This document shows, piece after piece, positions 40,237-49,320 of a stretch of 64,000 bases of DNA (position 1 is its first letter; each line of letters opens with the position of its first letter). A model generated the notes under the pieces. The model was not told the DNA's origin and made no database searches. It saw only the letters and a program-made list of their open reading frames with translations. The stretch comes from UBA5429 sp942493315 (GTDB taxonomy: Bacteria; Bacteroidota; Bacteroidia; Bacteroidales; WCHB1-69): contig OW818690.1 in NCBI GenBank assembly GCA_942493315.1, positions 1,612,001-1,676,000 on the forward strand. The letters run 5' to 3'. A program made the translations under genes and the position numbers.

Positions 40237-41049
40237 TTGGCATTTTTTATTAAATGCTGCCGTTTCATAGTTTTTTTTATATCTTTGCAAAAATTTTTTA
40301 AAGTCATCGTAACAGACAAACTACATACTGACCACATTAAAAACCATTTCAAAAGCAAAGCAGTTTTTGAAACGAAGGATATTATTGATTTTTACAAACA
40401 ATTTGAAAAAGAAATAAAACCAACAACGATAAATTGGCGTGTATACACTTTGGTTCAAGAGGGCGTTTTGCAACGCATTGGTAGAGGAAAATTTAGACTT
40501 GGTAAAGGCAAAAAATATATACCAGAAATTTCATCGTTAACAAAATCTTTATTCAAAAAGATAAAGAAAGAATTTCCTTATGCCAAATTTTGTGTTTGGA
40601 ACACTTCTGTTTTAAACGAATTTATGCTACACCAACCTAATAGGTTTTTTTTATTAGTAGAGACAGATAAAGAAATTACTAATTCCGTTTTCTATTTTTT
40701 AAGAGAAATAAAAAAATCAGTTTTTATTGAGCCAACTATTGATCTTTTACAAAAATACATAGTAAACGACAAAGAAGTAGTTGTTATAAAACCACTTGTT
40801 TCAGAAGCTCCAACTCAAAAAATAAAAAAAATAGAAACAGCCACTTTAGAAAAAATATTGGTGGATATTTTTTGTGATGATGTAATTTTTTCAGCACAAC
40901 AAGGTGCTGAAAAGCGGACTATTTTTGAAGAAGCATTTGAAAAATACACTATTAATCAAAGCAAAATGCTGCGCTATGCAGACAGGAGAAGAAAAAAATT
41001 AGAATTGATACAATTTGTAAAAACAATTTCAAATTTATGGCAGCAATAA
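40237..41049 (+). CDS. AbiEi-like antitoxin (DUF6577 type), start codon unclear
   Basis: Antitoxin of a type IV AbiE-like pair. An N-terminal winged-helix region (KPTTINWRVYTLVQEGVLQR, IGRGKFRLGKGKKYIPE) is followed by a domain with AKFCVWNTSVLNEFMLHQP and FLLVETDKEI; it would bind the promoter DNA and counter the toxin. The frame is open from a TTG at 40237, but a -7 promoter element at 40280-40287 lies inside it, and the natural start (before TDKLHTDHIK) has no ATG, GTG or TTG in the right place; ATC stands at 40306. The start may therefore be mutated. The toxin gene begins 22 bases after its stop. Confidence 0.7.
   Translation: MAFFIKCCRFIVFFISLQKFFKVIVTDKLHTDHIKNHFKSKAVFETKDIIDFYKQFEKEIKPTTINWRVYTLVQEGVLQRIGRGKFRLGKGKKYIPEISSLTKSLFKKIKKEFPYAKFCVWNTSVLNEFMLHQPNRFFLLVETDKEITNSVFYFLREIKKSVFIEPTIDLLQKYIVNDKEVVVIKPLVSEAPTQKIKKIETATLEKILVDIFCDDVIFSAQQGAEKRTIFEEAFEKYTINQSKMLRYADRRRKKLELIQFVKTISNLWQQ
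40280..40287 (+). promoter_or_regulatory. -7 element TATCTTTG of the AbiE-like pair
   Basis: TATCTTTG in a very T-rich context. If used, the transcript begins near 40294, which excludes the upstream TTG starts of the antitoxin frame. Confidence 0.45.
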
Positions 41050-41071
41050 AAAGTAGCTGCCGTTTTATTGA

Positions 41072-42135
41072 ATGATAGACTTAAATGAAATAACAAGCGA
41101 TTGGCTTAGCCAAGTTTCAAAACAACACCTTAATGCGGATAAAATCCTTGTTGAAAAAGTTATCCGTGCGTTGTTGCTTTTGGAGGGTTTGGTGAAACTA
41201 AAACTGCCCTTTATTTTCAAAGGAGGAACCGCTTTAATGTTGCATTTCAATTCAACCAGACGATTTTCAATAGATATTGATATTATTTTGCCGAATGAAA
41301 TCAAAGATTTAGGAAATGTTTTAGATACAATATTAAAAGAACAAGGATTTTTAAGAAAAGAGTTACAACACCGAAACACAACTTCAAAAATAAAAAAAGA
41401 ACATTACAAATTTTTCTATAACCCATGGTTTAAAACCAATAAAGAAGAAGAATATGTATTATTGGATATCCTTTTTGAAGTAGATAATTATGAAAAACAC
41501 ATTTTATTACCAATTCAATCTGACTTTGTTCCAATAATTGACAAACCATTGAACGTAATCGTTCCAAGTTTGGATGATATTTTGGGTGATAAACTAACAG
41601 CTTTTGCTCCTAATACCTCAGGAATTCCATATTTCAAAAAAGACGATAGTATGAGTATGAAATTATTAAACAACTTTACGATATAGGAAATTTATTTGAT
41701 ATGGTATCTAATTTAGATATCATTAAAACTACGTTTTATCGTTTTGCAAAAAATGAAATTGATTATCGTAATGCCGATGAAATAAATGCAAACGATGTAT
41801 TGGAAGATATTTTCCAAACAGCTCTTTGCATTGTAACTAGAGGAACACATGGTAAAGGCGATTTTCTGGAATTGCAAAAAGGGATTGGGCGAATCAGCCG
41901 TTTTATTTTTTCTGAAAGTTATCACATTGAAAAAGCAATTGTCCACGCTTCAAAGGCTGCATATCTTTCGATTTTAATACAACTCAATGCAAAAACGATT
42001 GCTAAGTTTGAAAATCCACTTCAAATTAAAGATTGGCAAATTGACGGACCTCTCAATATCAAGATGAACAAACTAAAAAAGTCCAACCCTGAAGCGTTTT
42101 TCTATTGGTATAAAATTTACGAATTGAAAACGTAA
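41072..42135 (+). pseudogene. AbiEii/AbiGii-type nucleotidyltransferase toxin, frameshifted
   Basis: One toxin gene in two frames. The first (41072-41686) has the nucleotidyltransferase core FIFKGGTALMLHFNSTRRFS followed by IDIDIIL, with the GGT and DxD catalytic residues, and DILGDKLTAFAPNTSG. At about 41654-41657 the reading must slip back one base: from SMS the other frame continues YEIIKQLYDIGNLFDMV, which completes the family helix, and runs to 42135. The protein is thus broken unless ribosomes slip. Intact AbiEii toxins transfer nucleotides onto tRNA acceptor stems and stop growth. Confidence 0.85.
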
Positions 42136-42161
42136 AAAAATGGATGACTCAAATATTTATC

Positions 42162-42169
42162 TATATTTG
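42162..42169 (+). promoter_or_regulatory. -7 element TATATTTG
   Basis: TATATTTG 83 bases before the small secreted peptide gene at 42252. Confidence 0.45.
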
Positions 42170-42251
42170 CGTAACAATGCCTATACACCCAAATAAACGG
42201 CAGATTATTTTAAAAAGAACCTGTTTTTAACCCAATTATTGATAAAATATT

Positions 42252-42410
42252 ATGATAAAGCTCTTTTCAATAATTCTAATTTTTCTTAGCACTTTTTTCG
42301 GTTTTAATTTTAGAAATCAGCATTCAAATATTCCATCTTCAAAGGAAAAACAGGTTATTTATTATTCTGAAATGTTAGATAGTATCAGTTATGACAGTGA
42401 TATTTTTTAA
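42252..42410 (+). CDS. Small secreted or membrane peptide (52 residues)
   Basis: MIKLFSIILIFLSTFFGFNF forms an N-terminal hydrophobic signal or anchor; the other 30 residues are polar (EKQVIYYSEMLDSISYDSD). It has its own ATG and an upstream promoter-like element. Possibly a truncated secreted protein. The rest of the 42136-42515 gap holds nothing else that I can support. Confidence 0.4.
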   Translation: MIKLFSIILIFLSTFFGFNFRNQHSNIPSSKEKQVIYYSEMLDSISYDSDIF

Positions 42411-42515
42411 TTGTTAAATCATCAAAATATGTTGTATATAAACTTTTCAAAACGACACAATCCTTCAAAACCAAAAAAATTTGAATTAAAACACTAAACC
42501 GTTAACTGTAATCTT

Positions 42516-43367
42516 ATGAAATTAAAAAAATATTTCATCATAATAATATTCTTTGCTTTTTTAGGATTAGTCGCATGTAAAAACTATAAACAGAGCAATT
42601 CCAATCCCGAAACTTTGACGGAAGGATCTTTGGAAAATGCTACATTAGAGAATGATTTTCAAAATTGCGACACCATTTTCAATAACTACACTTTGTTTCC
42701 TATAGATAGTACTTTACAAACCAAAATACTGACTACCGGAACTTTTCATAGTGATGAAGTATGGAAAAATGCAGACAAGGAAAACTGGGTAGGTCTTTTT
42801 CAAAGTGAAAGAAGTTTTTACCTTGCTGAAACCAGAATCAAAACAATAAAAGTTTATGATCCCATTGCTGACGAAAATGAAAATGATAAAACCGGATGGA
42901 ATGTGAGTACAATAAATCGTGATCGTGCTATCATTTTAATCGAAGCGCTTGATTTCTTGAACCCACATCAAGTTTTACAAGCAGCTTTATCTAAAAAACA
43001 AATCTTTCCAGGTGATACCCTACGCATTAATTATTTAGGTATTACCTATATCCTTTTTGCTACAGGAGAAAAAAAGAAAGTTCAAACAGAACCAGAATGG
43101 TTTGACGTTTGGAATTATAAGCTTTATATAACAGCGACAATCAAAGGTAAACTACATAAAAGTCTTCTTGTTGCTAAACCCAATTTTGATGACCAAATGA
43201 TTACTTTAATTTTTGCAGGAGATATAGATGGTGATGGATTTTTAGATTTAATTATTAATACATCAAGACATTACAATGTGTCCAGTCCGACCATTTATTT
43301 CTCAAAACCTGCAAAAAATGGCGAAGTAGTGAACCCAATGGGAGTTCATACAAGTGTAGGATGCTGA
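42516..43367 (+). CDS. Lipoprotein with C-terminal FG-GAP/VCBS-like segment
   Basis: A 283-residue lipoprotein (signal ending GLVAC). The central part (about 50-220) is unassigned, with GRTFHSDEVWKNADKENWVG-like GTFHSDEVWKNADKENWVGL near 70. Near the end, FAGDIDGDGFLDLIINTSRH has the DxDxDG calcium loop of FG-GAP/VCBS repeats, often used for surface binding. It is the last + strand gene of the accessory island. Confidence 0.7.
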   Translation: MKLKKYFIIIIFFAFLGLVACKNYKQSNSNPETLTEGSLENATLENDFQNCDTIFNNYTLFPIDSTLQTKILTTGTFHSDEVWKNADKENWVGLFQSERSFYLAETRIKTIKVYDPIADENENDKTGWNVSTINRDRAIILIEALDFLNPHQVLQAALSKKQIFPGDTLRINYLGITYILFATGEKKKVQTEPEWFDVWNYKLYITATIKGKLHKSLLVAKPNFDDQMITLIFAGDIDGDGFLDLIINTSRHYNVSSPTIYFSKPAKNGEVVNPMGVHTSVGC

Positions 43368-43379
43368 AAATAAATAATT

Positions 43380-43410
43380 GAGCATATTGAACACACGAGC
43401 ACATTGAGCA
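43380..43410. repeat. GAGCATT-type octamer repeat
   Basis: GAGCATATTGAACACACGAG, then CACATTGAGCATTCGAGCATT: degenerate copies of GAGCATTC, the complement of the octamer at 10291. It separates the convergent lipoprotein and OmpA-family genes. Confidence 0.6.
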
Positions 43411-43418
43411 TTCGAGCA

Positions 43419-45545
43419 TTACATCTCTAAAATCACAAATACAGTACGTCTGTTTTTAGCACGGCCGATTTCTGTTTCATTGGATACTCTGGGTTTGGAA
43501 GCCCCAAATCCTTTAGAACGCAATCGGATAGGATCTATACCGTTTTCCACTAAGTAGTTAAACACTGCACGTGCTCTGTTTTCTGAAAGGATCTGATTGT
43601 CTTTGGCATTTCCTATGTTGTCAGTGTGCCCCTGAAGTTCCACTTTGATGTTGGGATTTTCAATTAAAAATTCTTTGAATAACTGAATCAACTTTTTGGA
43701 TTCTTCCGTTAATTCATACGAATTAGTGGCGAAGTTGATGTCATGTAAGTCAAAAGTTTTTCCCATCTCCACTTTTTTTACTTCAGCCTGGGTTTGTACC
43801 ACATTCTCTTTGATGAGTGTAGGTAATATCAACCTGGTATCGTAAGCAAATCCCTCTTTTTTTATGTTCACAATGATGGGTGCAGGATTGTACTGATCCA
43901 CTTCTGTGATAAGTGCATACTGTTTAGTTTCCTCATTAACCTGCGTCTGTGCAATCACCTTTAAATTGGTATCCCTGATCTCCACGGTGATATTAGAGAA
44001 ATCTTCATTGTCTACAGTCACTTCCCCTTTAATGAGCACTACATTTTTGGGTCTGGCATCTTCGTATAGCTCAAATGTATAGATGTTCCAGTCTTTACCT
44101 TCTATATTATTGGATGAAAAATAGGCTGTTTTCCCATCTAAACTTACAAAAAAATCCACTTCATTATTTTCTGTATTGATTGGAAATCCTAAGTTAATAG
44201 GCTTAGACCAATCCTCTTTTTCATTTAACTTGGAGTAGAAAATATCTTGTCCGCCTAATCCCAAGTGAAGTCCTCGTTCCTGAACACTCACCTTTGAGGT
44301 TCCATCTTCCTGTAATGCCAAAGCTTTACCATCAGATGAGAAATAGAGTGTTTTGCTATCTGAATGCAGAAATGGAGAGCGCTCATTTCCTTTAGAGTTG
44401 ATGATAGGACCTAAATTTTTGGCTTTAGTCCAGGTGCCATCCTGATTTTTTTCGGAGTACCAGATATCTGATCCTCCAAATCCACCAATCCGATCACTGG
44501 AAAAATAGAGTGTGTTTCCATCTGAACTTAATGAAGGTTGTGATTCCCAATAGTTATCGGTATTTATATTGGGACCAAGATTAGCCGGTTCAGACCATTC
44601 CCCATTTCTAAGATAGGAGATATAGAGATCCCAATTAGCGTAGTAACTTTCCCCAATTTTACCATCGATTACACGGGCAAAGATGAGAATATCATTGGTT
44701 AAATTAACGGTAGGACTCCCTTCCCCTTTTGAATCGTTGAAAGGCCAGGGCAATGGTTCCCCTCTCGAAAAAGTGCCGCTTTTTTGTCTTTTAGCATAAG
44801 AAAAAAACTCTTTTTCATCACTATCACCAGATGAAAAAGCAGCCGACTTTTGGGTTACCGGTTCTCTACGTGTGAAATAAAATTGTTCCCCATCAGGAGA
44901 AACTGTGGCTAAATATTCATCATATTGGGTAGTAATTCCGGGTAATGGTTTCGGATCAAAAGGGCGGGCATGTTCAAATATAAATTGATTAAACTGAGAT
45001 TTTTTTAACAAAAATTCCGCTTCTTCAATATTGGCTTCATTTTTAAAAAGATCCGGATTCTCAACAATCACTTTCGCAAAAAGGATAGCATCTGCATAAT
45101 TTCCGGAAAAAAAGGCAGTTCTGGCCGCATATAAGTTGGCCATTGGCTTATAAAATGGACAAACATCATACAGCCGTTTAAAGGCAGATGATGCTTCGGT
45201 AAAATCTTTATAATCCTTAGGGCGATCAAAGTTATCCTGATATAGATTGGAATAAAAAAACATCGCATAATGGTAGTTTACTTCCAAAATGGTGGGATCA
45301 GTTTCGGTCAACTCTCTGTATATTTCTAACCCCTGACGTTGAGTTCTTCCCTCTTTCATCAGTTCTTTAGCCTTTTTGATCTGCTTTTCCACTTTTTTAT
45401 CCAAAGTTTGGACGCAGGGGTCTGCTTCTTCAGGTTCTTCCTGAGCTGTTAGAGTAAAGAAAGGCAAACATAAAGCAAGAAAAAAAATGAGTATTTTTCC
45501 CTTGATTAAAGATGCTAAATGCCAAAATGGGGTTGCAATTTTCAT
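43419..45545 (-). CDS. PorE-like outer-membrane protein: TPR, PD40 propeller, CarboxypepD-like and OmpA domains
   Basis: A 708-residue exported protein (signal about 1-35, ending FTLTAQ). TPR-like helices (about 45-190) lead to WD40/PD40 beta-propeller blades (YLATVSPDGEQFYFTRREP, PSLSSDGNTLYFSSDRIGG, then FLHSDSKTLYFSSDG and VSLDGKTAYFSSNN), a carboxypeptidase-regulatory-like beta domain (about 495-590) and an OmpA C-terminal domain (LQGHTDNIGNAKDNQILSEN ... RLRSKGFGASKPRV) that binds peptidoglycan. This order is that of PorE, a T9SS periplasmic component, but Bacteroidota have several paralogues. Its ATG overlaps the stop of the chorismate synthase gene. Confidence 0.88.
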   Translation of the reverse strand: MKIATPFWHLASLIKGKILIFFLALCLPFFTLTAQEEPEEADPCVQTLDKKVEKQIKKAKELMKEGRTQRQGLEIYRELTETDPTILEVNYHYAMFFYSNLYQDNFDRPKDYKDFTEASSAFKRLYDVCPFYKPMANLYAARTAFFSGNYADAILFAKVIVENPDLFKNEANIEEAEFLLKKSQFNQFIFEHARPFDPKPLPGITTQYDEYLATVSPDGEQFYFTRREPVTQKSAAFSSGDSDEKEFFSYAKRQKSGTFSRGEPLPWPFNDSKGEGSPTVNLTNDILIFARVIDGKIGESYYANWDLYISYLRNGEWSEPANLGPNINTDNYWESQPSLSSDGNTLYFSSDRIGGFGGSDIWYSEKNQDGTWTKAKNLGPIINSKGNERSPFLHSDSKTLYFSSDGKALALQEDGTSKVSVQERGLHLGLGGQDIFYSKLNEKEDWSKPINLGFPINTENNEVDFFVSLDGKTAYFSSNNIEGKDWNIYTFELYEDARPKNVVLIKGEVTVDNEDFSNITVEIRDTNLKVIAQTQVNEETKQYALITEVDQYNPAPIIVNIKKEGFAYDTRLILPTLIKENVVQTQAEVKKVEMGKTFDLHDINFATNSYELTEESKKLIQLFKEFLIENPNIKVELQGHTDNIGNAKDNQILSENRARAVFNYLVENGIDPIRLRSKGFGASKPRVSNETEIGRAKNRRTVFVILEM

Positions 45546-46519
45546 GATGTATGATTTTCCAAATTTGCTAAAAGAATAAAGTCAAGAACTACCATGGCTG
45601 CCATCGCTTCCACTACAGGTAAAACACGAGGAACAACACAAATATCATTTCGAGAATTTCCGGAAAATGTTACACTTTCTCCTGCAAAATTGATACTTTT
45701 CTGAGATTTTCTGAGGGTAGGAATCGGTTTAAAAGCCACTGAAAACAGAACATCCTGTCCATTCGTAATTCCGGCCTGAACTCCACCATCGTGATTGGTG
45801 TTAAAACTGAAATCTTCATTCTGAATATCATTAAACTCGGAACCAACCATTTGGGCTGACTGAAAACCGTTTCCAATCTCAAAACCTTTTGCTGCATTGA
45901 TAGAGATCATAGCATAAGCTAATCTGGCGTGGAATTTATCGTAAACCGGCTCTCCCAGTCCGGCCGGAAGATTCGAAATTACTCCATTCACTTTAGCCCC
46001 GATAGTATCATTGAAATCGGGATTCGTCTGGATCTTTTGCAATGCTATTTCCGTTTCGGAATCTATAGTAGCTTTTATATCAATGTGATACTGTTTTAAC
46101 ACTTGCCGGGCAATCGCTCCGCCCACAACACGACAAGCAGTTTGTCGGGCTGATGCTCTTCCTATACCGCTATTATCAGTAATGCCGTACTTTTTTTGAT
46201 ACGTAAAAGAAGCGTGGGATGGTTTTAAAATGGTAGCAGTTTCGGAATTGGGCTGAACATCTGTATTGGGAATGATAAAATGAATGGGCTCTCCATTGGT
46301 GATCCCATTTTCAAAACCACTCAAAAACTGCACCTGATCCGGTTCTTTTCTTTTGGTTGAAGTAAAGTGATCTGATGGAGCCCGAAGCCCCAGCTCTTTT
46401 TGAATTTCAGAAAAATCGATCGGAATGTTTGGAGGGCAACCTGTTATAGTTCCACCCATAAAGGGATCATGAGTTCCCCCATAATCAGACAGAACATATA
46501 TTTTCCCAAAACTATCCAT
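45542..46519 (-). CDS. aroC: Chorismate synthase, divergent
   Basis: Converts 5-enolpyruvylshikimate-3-phosphate to chorismate using reduced FMN, the last step of the shikimate pathway. 325 residues, slightly shorter than the usual 350-360. The second catalytic His is in LKPSHASFTYQKKYG, followed by GIGRASARQTACRVVGGAIA. The N-terminal signature usually read as FGESHG appears as DYGGTHDPFMGG, keeping the first His; near the C-terminus the usual GRHDPCVVPR is NSRNDICVVPR. It is therefore a clearly recognisable but unusual variant. It lies between the PorE-like gene (4-base overlap) and the metallo-hydrolase gene. Confidence 0.88.
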   Translation of the reverse strand: MDSFGKIYVLSDYGGTHDPFMGGTITGCPPNIPIDFSEIQKELGLRAPSDHFTSTKRKEPDQVQFLSGFENGITNGEPIHFIIPNTDVQPNSETATILKPSHASFTYQKKYGITDNSGIGRASARQTACRVVGGAIARQVLKQYHIDIKATIDSETEIALQKIQTNPDFNDTIGAKVNGVISNLPAGLGEPVYDKFHARLAYAMISINAAKGFEIGNGFQSAQMVGSEFNDIQNEDFSFNTNHDGGVQAGITNGQDVLFSVAFKPIPTLRKSQKSINFAGESVTFSGNSRNDICVVPRVLPVVEAMAAMVVLDFILLANLENHTS

Positions 46520-46520
46520 T

Positions 46521-47927
46521 TTATAATTTTACAGATTCTTTTAAAACCGGAATATGGGTTTTCTTAAAGCCTGCATTTTTCAAATGTTGAGCAAAAGTTT
46601 CTCTCGATTCATCTTCACCATGAACAATAAACACTTGTTTCACTTGTTTTGGATCTTGTCCCGATAAATAGTGTAATAACTCTTTATAATCACCATGACC
46701 TGAAAATGAGTCGATCCTTTCCAACTGGGCTTTTACAGCATATTTAGTACCAAAAATGGAAACTTCATGATCGCCTCTCATGATTCGTGCACCTAAAGTA
46801 CGTGGAGAGCAGTAACCAACACTCAAAATGGTTGTTTTTGGATTGTTGATATTGTTAGCCAGATGGTGTTTTACACGTCCGGCTTCCATCATCCCTGAAG
46901 CAGAGATGATCACACAAGGCTGATTGATGTTATTCAACCGTTTAGAATCTTCAATAGTTCTGATATAGTGGAGGTTGTCAAATCCAAACGGATCAGGATC
47001 TTGAACCATATATTCTTTCATTTCATCATTGAAACATTCAGGATGATGTTTAAAGATTTCTGTAGCAGAAACAGCTAAAGGACTATCTACAAAAATATCA
47101 ATATCCGGTAAATTGTGGTTATTATGAAGGCGGTTAAGTGCGTAAACGATTTCCTGAGTTCTTCCAATGGCAAAGGATGGAATAATCAGTTTCCCTTTTC
47201 TTTTTGCACAGGCATCTTTTACAATCATCATCAGTTTTTGCTCTGCTTCATCAATGGTTTCATGTAAACGATCCCCGTAAGTTGATTCGGTAATGATATA
47301 TTCCGCTTGAGGCAGATCACTGCATGGATCTTTCAAAATCCTTTTATTGTAACGACCCACATCAGAAGTGTAAAGTAATGTTTTAAGCATTTCATCCTCT
47401 TTAAAGGTAAAAAATATGGAAGTACCACCCAAAATATGTCCGGTATCCTTAAATTCAAAAGTACAATCCGGAATGATTTTAAAAGGCATATTATAAGGGA
47501 CACTAACAAATAAATTGATGCTATCCATAGCATCTCTCATAGTGTAAATTGGTTCAACAGGAGGAAGTTTTTTGGCTAATCTCTTCTTGTTGAACTGTTT
47601 TGTATCAGCTTCTTGAATTTTACCGGAATCGGCGAGCATGATATTGCATAAATCACGCGTTGCAGGAGTACAAAATACCTGACCTTTAAACCCATTTATA
47701 AAAATATAGGGAATCAATCCTGAGTGATCAATGTGAGCATGAGAAAGAATAAGATAATCAATCTCAGCAGGAGTAAATCCCAGATCCCGGTTCATTTCGT
47801 CAGTTTCGAGACCTTTTCCCTGATACATACCACAATCAATCAAGATTTTGATATTGTTATGGGTTGTGATTAAAAATTTACTACCGGTAACTTCACCACC
47901 GGATGCGCCTAAAAATTGAATGTTCAT
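46521..47927 (-). CDS. Beta-CASP metallo-beta-lactamase-fold RNA/DNA hydrolase
   Basis: A 468-residue protein with zinc-binding LSHAHIDHSGL (HxHxDH, about residue 60), CTPATRDLCNIML, TDTGHILG-like KDTGHILGGTSIFF and ESTYGDRLH. The beta-CASP insertion follows, with FAIGRTQEIVYAL, the RMMLA-type SASGMMEAGRVKHHL, and the C-terminal SFSGHGDYKELL. This is the bacterial YSH1/CPSF73-like exonuclease or endonuclease family (RMMBL domain), probably acting in RNA turnover. It is separated from the dehydrogenase gene by two bases. Confidence 0.92.
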   Translation of the reverse strand: MNIQFLGASGGEVTGSKFLITTHNNIKILIDCGMYQGKGLETDEMNRDLGFTPAEIDYLILSHAHIDHSGLIPYIFINGFKGQVFCTPATRDLCNIMLADSGKIQEADTKQFNKKRLAKKLPPVEPIYTMRDAMDSINLFVSVPYNMPFKIIPDCTFEFKDTGHILGGTSIFFTFKEDEMLKTLLYTSDVGRYNKRILKDPCSDLPQAEYIITESTYGDRLHETIDEAEQKLMMIVKDACAKRKGKLIIPSFAIGRTQEIVYALNRLHNNHNLPDIDIFVDSPLAVSATEIFKHHPECFNDEMKEYMVQDPDPFGFDNLHYIRTIEDSKRLNNINQPCVIISASGMMEAGRVKHHLANNINNPKTTILSVGYCSPRTLGARIMRGDHEVSIFGTKYAVKAQLERIDSFSGHGDYKELLHYLSGQDPKQVKQVFIVHGEDESRETFAQHLKNAGFKKTHIPVLKESVKL

Positions 47928-47929
47928 AA

Positions 47930-49207
47930 TTATAACCTTCCATCTATTTGATTCATTTCAGCTATCCCTTTTACATCATAAACAACGCCATCCTCTTTTA
48001 AGAATGAACGTAAATCTAATGTTTTAAATTCATTGTGGGCAACAGCTAAAATCACTGCATCATATTTTGATTTATACGTGTTGATATCAACATTTTCTAC
48101 ATGTAAGCCATACTCCTCTTCCACTTCATGAATATCAGCGTAAGGGTCAAAAATGGTAATATTTTCGGTATATTCGGTTAAAGAGTCGAAAATATCAACA
48201 ATTTTAGTATTTCTGATATCCGGACAATTTTCTTTAAATGTGATTCCTAAAATCAAAATTTTAGCATCTTTAACCATCACACCTTTAAGATTCATAAGTT
48301 TAACCACCTGATTGGCAACATAATCACCCATTGCATCATTTAATCTACGAGCTTCGATCATGATTCTGGGCATCACACCATACACTTGAGCTTTTTGAAT
48401 CAAATAGTAAGGGTCAACACTAATACAGTGACCACCAACTAAGCCCGGAGTCATTTTAATAAAATTCCATTTTGATCCTGCAGCTTGAAGCACTTCGTGG
48501 GTATCAATTCCCATTGCATTGAATATTTTTGCCAATTCATTAACAAAAGCGATATTCACATCTCTTTGAGAGTTTTCAATAATTTTTGAAGCTTCAGCCA
48601 CCTTGATGGAAGATGCTTTAAAAGTTCCGTTTACCAATACAGAATTGTATAAATGATCTACAATATCAGCCACTTCAGGAGTGGATCCGGAGGTAACTTT
48701 TACAATTTTTTCAACAGTATGTTCTTTATCACCGGGGTTGATTCTTTCAGGGGAATAACCGGCATAAAAATCAATATTGAATTTTAATCCTGAAACTTCT
48801 TCAATGATTGGAATACACTCCTCTTCCGTAACGCCGGGATAAACAGTTGATTCATAAATTACAATATCTCCTTTAGAGATCACTTTAGCAACCGTTGTGC
48901 TCGATTTTATCAAAGGTAAAAGATCAGGACGGTTATTAATATCAACAGGAGTTGGAACAGCAACCACGTATATATTACAATCTTTGATTAAATTAAGATC
49001 TGTAGTGCAAATTAAACCATCTTTGATGGCTTGTTGTAGCAAATGATCTTCCACTTCCAAAGTATCATCATGGCCTGTCATTAAGAGATCAACTCTTGCC
49101 TGATTCAGGTCGTAACCGACTGTTTTATATTTAGTTGAAAAAAGTCTGGCTAAAGGTAATCCAACATATCCAAGACCGATAACTGCAATTTTTAAATCGT
49201 TTTTCAT
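47930..49207 (-). CDS. UDP-N-acetylhexosamine 6-dehydrogenase (WbpO/TviB type)
   Basis: An NAD-dependent UDP-sugar dehydrogenase of 425 residues that oxidises UDP-GalNAc or UDP-GlcNAc to the uronic acid for capsule or O-antigen synthesis. N-terminal Rossmann motif IGLGYVGLPLARLFS, ATGHDDTLEV-like MTGHDDTLEVEDH typical of the TviB/WbpO branch, catalytic Cys in PGLVGGHCISVDPYYL and the C-terminal GITFKENCPDIRN domain are present. No polysaccharide gene cluster adjoins. Choice of substrate is inferred from branch-specific sequence. Confidence 0.88.
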   Translation of the reverse strand: MKNDLKIAVIGLGYVGLPLARLFSTKYKTVGYDLNQARVDLLMTGHDDTLEVEDHLLQQAIKDGLICTTDLNLIKDCNIYVVAVPTPVDINNRPDLLPLIKSSTTVAKVISKGDIVIYESTVYPGVTEEECIPIIEEVSGLKFNIDFYAGYSPERINPGDKEHTVEKIVKVTSGSTPEVADIVDHLYNSVLVNGTFKASSIKVAEASKIIENSQRDVNIAFVNELAKIFNAMGIDTHEVLQAAGSKWNFIKMTPGLVGGHCISVDPYYLIQKAQVYGVMPRIMIEARRLNDAMGDYVANQVVKLMNLKGVMVKDAKILILGITFKENCPDIRNTKIVDIFDSLTEYTENITIFDPYADIHEVEEEYGLHVENVDINTYKSKYDAVILAVAHNEFKTLDLRSFLKEDGVVYDVKGIAEMNQIDGRL

Positions 49208-49287
49208 ATAATAAGTATTATAAAATTTCTACGCAAAAATACACGATTTTTCAACATAAAAAACAAATAAAAATTTAAAAATTGCTG

Positions 49288-49295
49288 TATCTTTG
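49288..49295 (+). promoter_or_regulatory. -7 element TATCTTTG before radA
   Basis: TATCTTTG 26 bases before the ATG of radA, in the divergent spacer with the dehydrogenase gene. Confidence 0.55.
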
Positions 49296-49320
49296 CTAAC
49301 GTTAAACAAATGATCTAAAT

